A stretch of DNA of 64,000 nt from the NCBI RefSeq assembly GCF_001425025.1, contig NZ_LMDE01000010.1:578212-642211 (forward strand), read 5' to 3'. The DNA is from Nocardioides sp. Root122. GTDB taxonomy: Bacteria > Actinomycetota > Actinomycetes > Propionibacteriales > Nocardioidaceae. Positions 56,074 through 63,337 of this stretch are shown here, piece by piece. Under the pieces are notes generated by a model. The model saw nothing but the letters and a program-made list of their open reading frames with translations, had not been told where the DNA came from and ran no database searches. Position numbers and translations under genes: made by a program. The stretch's first letter is position 1, and every line of letters starts with the position of its first letter.

Positions 56074-56876
56074 GAGTCACCCTCCCGGCGGCTCTCGGCG
56101 CCGTTCCACAGTCCGCGTGCGCGGAGCACGTCCCTGAGTATGTCCGTGCGATCGGTCATGATGCCGTCGACACCACGGTCGAGGAGGGCGTTCATCTCGA
56201 TTGGGTCGTCGATGGTCCAGACGTGCACCTGCAGGCCCGCCGCGTGCGCACGGCGCACGAGCCCGCTCGAGGCCACCAGGACCCGACCCTGGCGGTGCGG
56301 CACCTGCAGGGCGACCGGCCGTCCCCGGGTCAGCCACCGCGCCAGGCGCGCGCTGGGGGAGAGGACGAAGGCGACCACCTCCAGCGGGCCGGCCGAGGTG
56401 GCCACGCGCCCGCGCGTGCGCCGGCGGAACGCGCGCATCCGACGTCCCGAGAACGAGCCCACCAGCACCCGGTCCCACGCGTCGCGCTCCTCGATGAACG
56501 CCGCGAGCGCCTCGACGGCGCCGTCGGACTTGATGTCGATGTTGAACCGCGCCTCCGGCAGGGCGTCGAACAGCGCGGCCAGCGTCGGCACCCGCTCCGA
56601 GCCACCGATCAGCGCCTGCTGGACCTCCGTCCACGTGGTGTCGGCGATGCTGCCCGTGCGGTCGGTGACCCGGTCCAGGACGGTGTCGTGGAAGGCCAGC
56701 AGGACGCCGTCGCTGGTGACGTGCACGTCGGTCTCGAGGTAGGTGTAGCCGAGGTCGACCGCGTGGGCGAACGCCACCAGGGTGTTCTCCAGGCCTTCGA
56801 TGTCGGGGTGGTAGGCGCCGCCCCGGTGGGCGAAGGCCAGCGGGCGGGGCGAGTCGAGGTAACCCGGTGAGTTCAC
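56070..56876 (-). CDS. Glycerophosphodiester phosphodiesterase
   Basis: A 268-residue GDPD TIM-barrel enzyme that hydrolyses deacylated phospholipids to glycerol-3-phosphate. AFAHRGGAYHPDIEGLENT has the catalytic His and Glu; LETDVHVTSDGVLLAFHDTVLDRVTDRTG carries the metal-binding Glu/Asp and second His. No signal peptide is visible. The reading frame opens far upstream, but GTG 56876 is placed just before the domain and has a TACTTT hexamer 5 nt upstream. Confidence 0.92.
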   Translation of the reverse strand: MNSPGYLDSPRPLAFAHRGGAYHPDIEGLENTLVAFAHAVDLGYTYLETDVHVTSDGVLLAFHDTVLDRVTDRTGSIADTTWTEVQQALIGGSERVPTLAALFDALPEARFNIDIKSDGAVEALAAFIEERDAWDRVLVGSFSGRRMRAFRRRTRGRVATSAGPLEVVAFVLSPSARLARWLTRGRPVALQVPHRQGRVLVASSGLVRRAHAAGLQVHVWTIDDPIEMNALLDRGVDGIMTDRTDILRDVLRARGLWNGAESRREGDS

Positions 56877-56900
56877 GGGGGAAAGTATGGGGGCGCGGAG

Positions 56901-56906
56901 TACCTT
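56901..56906 (+). promoter_or_regulatory. Leaderless -10 of the zinc-ribbon gene
   Basis: TACCTT ends 6 nt before ATG 56913, favouring that codon over the ATG three codons later. Confidence 0.55.
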
Positions 56907-56912
56907 CGGGGG

Positions 56913-57173
56913 ATGGAGAGCATGACGTGTCCCCGGTGCGGCGCCGAGATGGAGGAGCGGACCCTCGGTGAGGCCGCCGTCGCCCAGTGTCCCGACGGCC
57001 ACGGGGTGTTCCTCTCCCGCGCCGACCTCGGCCTGCTCATCGAGGCCGAGAACGACTGGCACCGCAACGCCGGCCAGCACACCGCCCCGCTGCCCCGGAT
57101 CACCCCGGACATGACCGCCCCGCCCGCCATGGGCAAGCAGTCCCGCGCTTGGGTCGAGACGCTATTTAACTGA
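56913..57173 (+). CDS. Small zinc-ribbon (zf-TFIIB) protein
   Basis: An 86-residue protein with the zinc ligands CPRCGAEM (residues about 6-9) and the following CPDGHGVFLSRADL, in which Cys-Pro-x-x-His replaces the usual second Cys pair. The rest is polar. This pattern is found in zf-TFIIB domain proteins of unknown role. It is divergent from the glycerophosphodiesterase gene. Confidence 0.82.
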   Translation: MESMTCPRCGAEMEERTLGEAAVAQCPDGHGVFLSRADLGLLIEAENDWHRNAGQHTAPLPRITPDMTAPPAMGKQSRAWVETLFN

Positions 57174-57639
57174 GCTCTGTGCTTTCTGCGCTCGCTCCGC
57201 TCGCGCGTGCTCGGCGCCCCTGAAGACGTCGTCCTCGCTCCCAACCTGTCTCGCTGCGCTCGTCGCGCTTGCTCGCTCGTCGGTCCAGACGACGTCGGGC
57301 GCCGAGCGCGTGGGCTGAGGTGGGCGGGCGATCGGGGCCCTCGCTCGCGGCTTGTGGCCGGTGGTGCCGTCCGCGGCGCGGCGAACTCCCGCCGACCGGA
57401 TCGCGCCAGCCTCCTCAACCCTCACGCTCGGCGGCCGCCGATGGAGGGACGACGTGCAGCCCGTCCGGAAGATCAGTTGCCCGGGGGTGCCGTCCGCGTC
57501 GCGACGGCGCCTGCAGGAGGAGGGCTGCAGCCGGGGGAGCGAAGCGGAGGAGGGTGCAGCAACGACGACGAAGGCGCCGTCTTCAGGCGACGCGGACACG
57601 CGCCGAAGCGAAGCGGAGGCGCCAGACAAGCACAGCGAG
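57174..57639. other. 466-bp non-coding stretch with inverted and direct repeats
   Basis: No credible gene. A long interrupted stem pairs GCTCGGCGCC and GACGTCGTC (57209-57218 and 57225-57233) with GACGACGTC and GGCGCCGAGC (57288-57296 and 57298-57307). Direct repeats: GGTGCCGTCCGCG at 57363-57375 and 57486-57498, and GCGAAGCGGAGG at 57539-57550 and 57608-57619. CCTGAAGACG (57219-57228) recurs inverted at 57578-57587. The TCGCTGCGCTCG motif shared with the kamD-kamE repeat is at about 57251. Confidence 0.6.
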
Positions 57640-59163
57640 CTAGATATCTCTGAACGTCTCGATGTTGGCCCCGAGCTCGTTGAGGCGCTCGGCGAGGTCC
57701 TCGTAGCCGCGGTGGATGACGTACGTCGAGCGCAGCACGCTGCGGCCCTTCGAGGCGAGCATGGCGATCAGGAGGACCACGGCCGGGCGCAGGGCGGGCG
57801 GGCAGACGATCTCCGCGCCGGAGAAGTGCGTCGGGCCCTCGACGAGCACGCGGTGCGGGTCGAGCAGCTTGACCTGGGCGCCGAGCTTGTTGAGCTCGGT
57901 GAGGTAGATCGCCCGGTTCTCGTAGACCCAGTCGTGGAGGAGGGTCTGCCCGTCGGCGACGGCGGCGATGACGGCGAAGAACGGCAGGTTGTCGATGTTG
58001 AGGCCCGGGAAGGGCATCGGGTGGATCTTGTCGAGGGGCGCCCGGAGGTCGGAGGGGTGCGTGGTGATGTCGACCAGCCGGGTCTCGCCGTTGTTGGCGA
58101 CGTACTCGGCGGAGCGGTCGTAGTGGAAGCCCATCTCCTCCAGCGTCGCCAGCTCGATCTCGAGGAACTCGATCGGCACGCGACGGATGGTGATCGAGGA
58201 GCGGGTCACGATGGCGGCGGCCAGCAGCGACATCGCCTCGATCGGGTCCTCGGAGGGGGAGTAGTCGACGTCCACGTCGATGGCCGTCTTGCCGGTGACC
58301 TTCAGCGTGGTCGTGCCGATGCCCTCCACGCCGACGCCGAGCTTGCGCAGGTAGAAGCAGAGGTCCTGGACCATGTAGTTGGACGAGGCGTTGCGGATCA
58401 CCGTGGTGCCCGGGTGCAGGGCGGCCGCCATGAGTGCGTTCTCGGTGACGGTGTCGCCGCGCTCGGTGAGCACGATCGGCCGCGTCGGCTCGATGGTCCG
58501 GTTGACGCTCGCGTGGTAGGCGCCGTCGGTGGCCTTCACCTCGAGGCCGAAGGGTCGCAGGGCCGACATGTGCGGCTCCACGGTGCGCTCTCCGAGGTTG
58601 CAGCCGCCGGCGTAGGGGAGCTCGAACTCCTCGTAGCGGTGCAGGAGCGGCCCGAGGAACATGATCACCGAGCGGGTGCGCCGCGCGGCCGCCTCGTCGA
58701 TGGCCGTGAGGTTGAGCTCAGCCGGCGGGATGATCTCGAGGTCGTTGTCGTCGCCGACCCAGCGGGTGGCCACGCCGAGGGAGTTCAGCACCTCGAGCAG
58801 GCGGTTGACCTCCTCGATCCGCGCCACCTTGCGCAGCGTCGTACGTCCCTTGTTCAGCAGGGAGGCGCACAGGAGCGCGACGCCGGCGTTCTTGGAGGTC
58901 TTCACGTCGATCGAGCCCGACAGGGTCGTCGGGCCGTCGACGCGCAGGTGCGTGGGGCCGGCGCCGAGGGCGACGATCTCGGAGTCGAGGGCCGCGCCGA
59001 TGCGGGCCAGCATCTCGAGCGAGAGGTTCTGGTGGCCCTTCTCGATGCGGTTGATGGCACTCTGGCTGGTGCCGAGGAGCTCTGCGAGCTGGTGCTGGGT
59101 GAGCCCGCGGTGCTTGCGCGCGTCGCGGATGAGGTTGCCGATGCGGCCCTTGTAGTCAGCCAT
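57640..59163 (-). CDS. murA: HTH-MurA fusion: UDP-GlcNAc 1-carboxyvinyltransferase-like protein
   Basis: A 507-residue fusion. Residues 1-65 form an XRE-type helix-turn-helix (GLTQHQLAELLGTSQSAINR at 20-39). Residues 68-507 are an EPSP-synthase-fold MurA: K91-N92 in KTSKNAGVAL matches the catalytic KN pair, and Cys 188 in PYAGGCNLGER matches the PEP-binding Cys. MurA transfers enolpyruvate to UDP-GlcNAc for peptidoglycan. The following segment, RTVEPH, differs from the usual RPIDLH, so substrate or activity may have shifted. A leaderless-type TATCGT (59171-59176) and a palindromic operator lie directly upstream. Confidence 0.9.
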   Translation of the reverse strand: MADYKGRIGNLIRDARKHRGLTQHQLAELLGTSQSAINRIEKGHQNLSLEMLARIGAALDSEIVALGAGPTHLRVDGPTTLSGSIDVKTSKNAGVALLCASLLNKGRTTLRKVARIEEVNRLLEVLNSLGVATRWVGDDNDLEIIPPAELNLTAIDEAAARRTRSVIMFLGPLLHRYEEFELPYAGGCNLGERTVEPHMSALRPFGLEVKATDGAYHASVNRTIEPTRPIVLTERGDTVTENALMAAALHPGTTVIRNASSNYMVQDLCFYLRKLGVGVEGIGTTTLKVTGKTAIDVDVDYSPSEDPIEAMSLLAAAIVTRSSITIRRVPIEFLEIELATLEEMGFHYDRSAEYVANNGETRLVDITTHPSDLRAPLDKIHPMPFPGLNIDNLPFFAVIAAVADGQTLLHDWVYENRAIYLTELNKLGAQVKLLDPHRVLVEGPTHFSGAEIVCPPALRPAVVLLIAMLASKGRSVLRSTYVIHRGYEDLAERLNELGANIETFRDI

Positions 59164-59174
59164 GCCGACCACGA

Positions 59175-59192
59175 TATCTCAAATATGAGATA
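59175..59192. promoter_or_regulatory. 18-bp palindromic operator before HTH-MurA
   Basis: TATCTCA (59175-59181), four bases, TGAGATA (59186-59192): a perfect inverted repeat of 7 bp per arm and unusually AT-rich for this window. It overlaps the minus-strand -10 TATCGT by two bases and begins 12 bp before the ATG. This is the position expected for autorepression by the encoded helix-turn-helix domain. Confidence 0.65.
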
Positions 59193-59302
59193 ACGCCATC
59201 TTGCCCGCGCCGGGCTCGTGCCCCGACCGACGACAGGGGTGGTGGGCCCACCCGTCCCTGCGGGGGAGAGGGCGGTCGGGGTCGCGTGGCAGGATCGCGA
59301 CC

Positions 59303-60319
59303 ATGCGAGCAACCACGATCCACGCCCCCGGTGACGTCCGCTTCGAGGAGGTCGCCGACCCGAGGATCGAGGAGCCGACCGACGCGATCGTCAAGGTGGT
59401 CGCGGGCTGCATCTGCGGCTCGGACCTGTGGCCCTACCGCGGCCACAACGACATCGAGGCCGGCTCGACGATCGGCCACGAGTGCGTCGGCGTCGTCGAG
59501 GAGGTGGGCTCGGACGTCAAGGACTTCCGACCCGGGGACTTCGTCATCGTGCCCTTCTGCCACAGCGACAGCACCTGCGCCCACTGCCGCGCGGGCGTGC
59601 AGTCGGCCTGCGTGCACGCCGGCTTCACCGAGAGCGGCCAGGGGGAGTACGCCCGGGTGACCCAGGCCGACGGCAGCCTGGTGAAGACCGACGGCATGCC
59701 CGACGACGCACTCCTCCCCTCGCTGCTCACGCTCTCCGACGTCCTGCCCACCGGCTGGCACGCAGCGGTCGCCGCCGGCGTGAAGCCGGGCGGCACCGCG
59801 GTCGTGATCGGTGACGGCGCCGTCGGCCTGTGCGGCGTCCTGGCAGCGGCCCAGCTCGGCGCCGAGCGCGTCGTGGCCATGTCGCGCCACGAGCCTCGCC
59901 AGGCGATCGCCCGGGCCTTCGGCGCGACCGACATCGTCGCCGAGCGCGGCAAGGAGGGCGGTGCCCGGATCGCGGAGCTCACCCAGGGCATCGGCGCCGA
60001 CGCGGTGCTGGAGTGCGTCGGCACTGATGAGTCGATGAAGACCGCCTTCGCCGTCGCCCGGCCCGGCGCGACCGTCGGCTTCGTCGGCGTGCCCCACGGC
60101 GTGGAGCTGCCGGTGCGCCGGATGTTCCAGAAGAACGTCGGCCTCGCCGGGGGCATGGCCCCGGTCCGCCGCTACCTCCCCGACCTGCTCGAGCGGGTGC
60201 TCTCGGGCTCCATCGACCCGGGCAAGGTCTTCGACCTGACCCTGCCGATGGCGGAGTCCCCCGAGGGCTACCGCGCGATGGACGAGCGGCGCGCGATCAA
60301 GGTCCTGCTCCAGCCGTGA
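59303..60319 (+). CDS. Zinc-dependent alcohol dehydrogenase family protein
   Basis: A 338-residue medium-chain dehydrogenase. GCICGSDLWPYRG supplies the catalytic zinc Cys, GHECVGVVEEVG the catalytic His-Glu, STCAHCRAGVQSAC the structural-zinc Cys set (first Cys further away, in PFCHSD), and AVVIGDGAVGLCGVLAAAQLG the nucleotide site. Substrate unknown. CAGGAT (59290-59295) ends 7 nt before the ATG. Its stop overlaps the PhoD-type gene start by 4 bp. Confidence 0.92.
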   Translation: MRATTIHAPGDVRFEEVADPRIEEPTDAIVKVVAGCICGSDLWPYRGHNDIEAGSTIGHECVGVVEEVGSDVKDFRPGDFVIVPFCHSDSTCAHCRAGVQSACVHAGFTESGQGEYARVTQADGSLVKTDGMPDDALLPSLLTLSDVLPTGWHAAVAAGVKPGGTAVVIGDGAVGLCGVLAAAQLGAERVVAMSRHEPRQAIARAFGATDIVAERGKEGGARIAELTQGIGADAVLECVGTDESMKTAFAVARPGATVGFVGVPHGVELPVRRMFQKNVGLAGGMAPVRRYLPDLLERVLSGSIDPGKVFDLTLPMAESPEGYRAMDERRAIKVLLQP

Positions 60320-62091
60320 CCGGGACCGACGACCCGCTGGTCCTGGGCCCCCTGCTGAGGTACGTCGACGACACGTCCGCGTCCGTGTGGCTGGAGACCC
60401 GCGACACGGCAACCGTCACGGTCGTGCGCGGCGACGCCACCTCGACGGCGCGCACCTTCGCGGTCCACGGCCACCACTACGCGCTCGTGGAGCTCGACGA
60501 CCTCACCCCCGGCAGCACCGAGGCCTACACCGTGGACGTCGACGGGGTGCGGGTGTGGCCGGAGCCGGACTCGCCCTTCCCGGCACCGGTGATCGCCACG
60601 CTCGAGCCGGGTCGCCCGCTGCGGATGGCGTTCGGCTCCTGCCGTACGTCGGTGACCCACGACGAGGCCGGCAACCGGATGCACGGCGTCGACGCGCTCC
60701 GGGCCTGGGCGCTGCGGATGGCCGACCACGTCGAGCCGGCCGCGAGCGCCGAGCCGGACGACCCCGACCTGGCGCCGCAGCTGCCGGACCTCGTGCTCTT
60801 CCTCGGCGACCAGGTCTACGCCGACGAGACGACCGACGAGATGCGTGCCTTCATCGAGTCGCGCCGCGACATCGAGCAGCCGCCGTGGACCGAGCTGAAG
60901 GACTACGAGGAGTACGCCCACCTCTACAGCCTGGCGTGGTCCGACCCCGCCAACCGCTGGCTGCTGTCGACCGTGCCGAGCTCGATGATCTTCGACGACC
61001 ACGACATCCGCGACGACTGGAACACCTCGCTGGACTGGCGCCGGGAGATGGAGGCCACCTCGTGGTGGCACGGGCGCATCGTCGCCGGCCTGGGGTCCTA
61101 CTGGGTCTACCAGCACCTGGGCAACCTCTCGCCCGCCCAGCGTGCCGAGGACGAGCTGTGGCAGCAGGTCGTGGCCCACGCCGGCGACGGCGAGCACGAC
61201 CTCGGTGCGGCGATCGACGCGTTCGCGGAGCGGGTCGACCAGCACCCCGAGACCTACCGCTGGAGCTATGTCCGCGAGTTCGACACGCAGGCGCGCCTGG
61301 TCGTGGTCGACTCGCGTGCCGCGCGCGACCTCAGGCCCGACGCGCGGGCCATGCTCGACCCCGACGAGGCGGCCTGGCTCGACGACCAGCTGCGCGGCGA
61401 CGTCGACCACCTGCTCGTCGGCACGTCGCTGCCCTTCCTGCTCGCCCGCGGGCTGCACCACCTCGAGGCCTTCAGCGAGGCGCTCGCGCAGGGCGCCTGG
61501 GGTGACCGCGGCGCACGCGCAGGCGAGCGCATCCGGCAGACCGTCGACCTCGAGCACTGGGGTGCCTTCCAGAAGAGCTTCCAGGAGGTCGCCCGCCAGG
61601 TCATGGAGGTCGCCGCAGGGGAGCGCGGTCGCGCCCCGTCGACGGTGACGTTCCTGTCCGGCGACGTGCACCACAGCTACGTCACCGAGGCGTGGCCGAC
61701 GGACCGCGGGCGGCGGCTGCAGTCCACGCTCCTCCAGGCCGTGTGCTCACCGATCCGCAACCCGCTCTCGCGCAACATGCGCTTCGCGACGGCCGTGCTG
61801 TCCTACGGCGTCGCCGGACCGGCCGGCCGGCTGGCCTCGCGCTCCGCACGCGTCCCCGACCCGCCGCTGACCTGGCGCTACGCCGAGGGGCCCTGGTTCG
61901 ACAACAACCTGGCGTGCCTGCAGGTGTCGGGGCGGGGCCTGCGGATGTGGTGGCTGACCGGCAAGGTCGTCGACGACGACGCACGACCGCGACTGGCGAA
62001 GGTGGCGACCTACGCCCTGGACGAGCAGGGCAACCCGCCCCCGCACGAGGGCACGATCTCGAAGCTCCGGCGGCGGCTCAGACGGCGCTGA
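60316..62091 (+). CDS. PhoD-family alkaline phosphatase/phosphodiesterase
   Basis: A 591-residue metallophosphatase. An N-terminal beta domain (1-90) is followed by the catalytic domain: FGSCRTSVTHDE, LVLFLGDQVYADETTDE with metal-binding Asp, FDDHDIRDDWNTS and SGDVHHSYVTEAW with metal His. No signal peptide or twin-arginine motif is visible, unlike secreted PhoD enzymes, so it may be cytoplasmic. GTG overlaps the dehydrogenase stop (GTGA), indicating an operon. Confidence 0.9.
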   Translation: MTGTDDPLVLGPLLRYVDDTSASVWLETRDTATVTVVRGDATSTARTFAVHGHHYALVELDDLTPGSTEAYTVDVDGVRVWPEPDSPFPAPVIATLEPGRPLRMAFGSCRTSVTHDEAGNRMHGVDALRAWALRMADHVEPAASAEPDDPDLAPQLPDLVLFLGDQVYADETTDEMRAFIESRRDIEQPPWTELKDYEEYAHLYSLAWSDPANRWLLSTVPSSMIFDDHDIRDDWNTSLDWRREMEATSWWHGRIVAGLGSYWVYQHLGNLSPAQRAEDELWQQVVAHAGDGEHDLGAAIDAFAERVDQHPETYRWSYVREFDTQARLVVVDSRAARDLRPDARAMLDPDEAAWLDDQLRGDVDHLLVGTSLPFLLARGLHHLEAFSEALAQGAWGDRGARAGERIRQTVDLEHWGAFQKSFQEVARQVMEVAAGERGRAPSTVTFLSGDVHHSYVTEAWPTDRGRRLQSTLLQAVCSPIRNPLSRNMRFATAVLSYGVAGPAGRLASRSARVPDPPLTWRYAEGPWFDNNLACLQVSGRGLRMWWLTGKVVDDDARPRLAKVATYALDEQGNPPPHEGTISKLRRRLRRR

Positions 62092-62224
62092 GCGCCCGGT
62101 CGCGCCCGTGGGCGCAGTCGCACGTGTCCGAGCACGGGAGGAAGGTGTGCGTCCCGTGGCCGCAGCCGGTGCACGGAAGGTCGTGCGAGAGATGGACCGA
62201 GCTGGTCTCGACGGTGTCCCACAT
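62078..62224 (-). CDS. Cys-rich 48-residue protein
   Basis: A small frame starting MWDTVETSSVHLSHDLPC and continuing TGCGHGTHTFLPCSDTCDC, so five Cys and several His residues are arranged as CxxC...C...CxC, consistent with a zinc ribbon. It ends inside the convergent PhoD gene (14-bp overlap). GGGGGG lies 7 nt before the ATG, and TAGGAC (62262-62267, minus strand) is a possible -10 about 40 nt upstream. I have the impression such proteins are conserved in Nocardioides-like genomes but cannot confirm it here. Confidence 0.6.
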   Translation of the reverse strand: MWDTVETSSVHLSHDLPCTGCGHGTHTFLPCSDTCDCAHGRDRALSAV

Positions 62225-62399
62225 GGTGTTGCCCCCCACGGCAGTGCTGGTGTTCCGAGATGTCCTACTGGTGACGTCGAGACTCCCACCGCATGACGCC
62301 GCGCAGGCGAGAACGCGTGCTAAGTGCCTGATATTGGGGCACGAATGACCCGTTCGGGCCATGGCCGCCTGGCCCGTCCTCACCGCACGCCTTGCTCCG

Positions 62400-62416
62400 A
62401 CCGGTGCCCTACCGGT
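62400..62416. promoter_or_regulatory. Tandem ACCGGT palindromes before the cation transporter gene
   Basis: ACCGGT at 62400-62405 and 62411-62416, exactly 11 bp (one helical turn) apart, lie just upstream of the TACGAT -10 element (62421-62426). A candidate binding site for a regulator; which one is unknown. Confidence 0.4.
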
Positions 62417-62420
62417 GTCC

Positions 62421-62426
62421 TACGAT
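62421..62426 (+). promoter_or_regulatory. Leaderless -10 of the cation transporter gene
   Basis: TACGAT ends 7 nt before ATG 62434 and supports that start. Confidence 0.55.
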
Positions 62427-62433
62427 CGGAGCC

Positions 62434-63330
62434 ATGGGTGCGGGACACGGTCACGGACACGCGGGGGCGCGCCACCGCTGGCGTCTCGCGGTCGCCTTCG
62501 GGCTGGTCCTGTCGTTCCTGCTCGTCGAGCTCGCGACCGGCCTCTGGTCGGGCTCGCTCGCGCTCCTCTCCGACGCCGGTCACATGGCGGCTGACGTGGT
62601 GGCCCTCGGTGCTACGCTCGCCGCCACCCGCATCGCCACGCGGCCCGACACCACCGGACGCCGGACCTACGGCTCCTACCGCGCCGAGGTGTTCGCCTCG
62701 GGGTTCACCGTCCTGCTGATGCTGGGCACGGCGGTCTACGTCACCGTCGAGGCCGTACGCCGCCTCGGCCAGGACGTGGCGCCCGCCACCGCGCCGATGC
62801 TGGTCGTCGGTGCCCTCGGCCTCCTCGTCAACCTCGTCGCCCTCGCCCTCCTGCGTGGTGGCGCGAGCGACAGCCTCGCCGTCAAGGGCGCCTACCTCGA
62901 GGTGGTGGCCGACAGCCTCGGCTCCGTCGGCGTCATGGCCGCGGCGGTCCTGGTGATCGCCACCGGTCAGGGCTGGTGGGACACCGCCGTCGCCGTGGCC
63001 ATCGCGCTCTTCGTCGCGGTCCGGGCCGTGCTTCTCGGCCGCGAGGTGATGACGGTGCTCGGGCAGCACGCGCCGGCCGGCGTCGACCCCGACGTGGTCG
63101 CCGCCGAGCTGGAGGCGATGGGCGGGGTCACCGGTGTCCACGACCTGCACCTGTGGACCCTGACCTCGGGCATGCACGTGGCCACTGCCCACCTGGTCGC
63201 CGACACGTCCGCCGACCGCGAGGCGGTGCTCGCGTCCGCCCGCACGCTGCTGCGCGAGCGCCACGGCATCGACCACGCCACGGTGCAGGTGGAGACCGAC
63301 GCTGCCGCCTGCGCCGAGCTGTCCTGGTGA
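62434..63330 (+). CDS. Cation diffusion facilitator family transporter
   Basis: A 298-residue six-helix exporter of Zn2+, Co2+ or similar metals in exchange for protons. A His-rich start (GAGHGHGHAGARH) precedes the first helix; ALLSDAGHMAADV and YLEVVADSLGSVGV carry the transport-site Asp/His pairs in helices 2 and 5; the C-terminal domain (about 215-298) has VHDLHLWTLTSGMHVATAH. Leaderless start at ATG 62434; the frame opens 42 bp earlier. Confidence 0.93.
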   Translation: MGAGHGHGHAGARHRWRLAVAFGLVLSFLLVELATGLWSGSLALLSDAGHMAADVVALGATLAATRIATRPDTTGRRTYGSYRAEVFASGFTVLLMLGTAVYVTVEAVRRLGQDVAPATAPMLVVGALGLLVNLVALALLRGGASDSLAVKGAYLEVVADSLGSVGVMAAAVLVIATGQGWWDTAVAVAIALFVAVRAVLLGREVMTVLGQHAPAGVDPDVVAAELEAMGGVTGVHDLHLWTLTSGMHVATAHLVADTSADREAVLASARTLLRERHGIDHATVQVETDAAACAELSW

Positions 63331-63337
63331 CCCGCCG

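Noticed and set aside
57162..57629. A 155-residue minus-strand frame in the repeat-rich gap before murA
   Set aside because: The translation is low-complexity, rich in Ala, Ser and Arg, and follows the repeats. There is no ribosome-binding site or leaderless signal.
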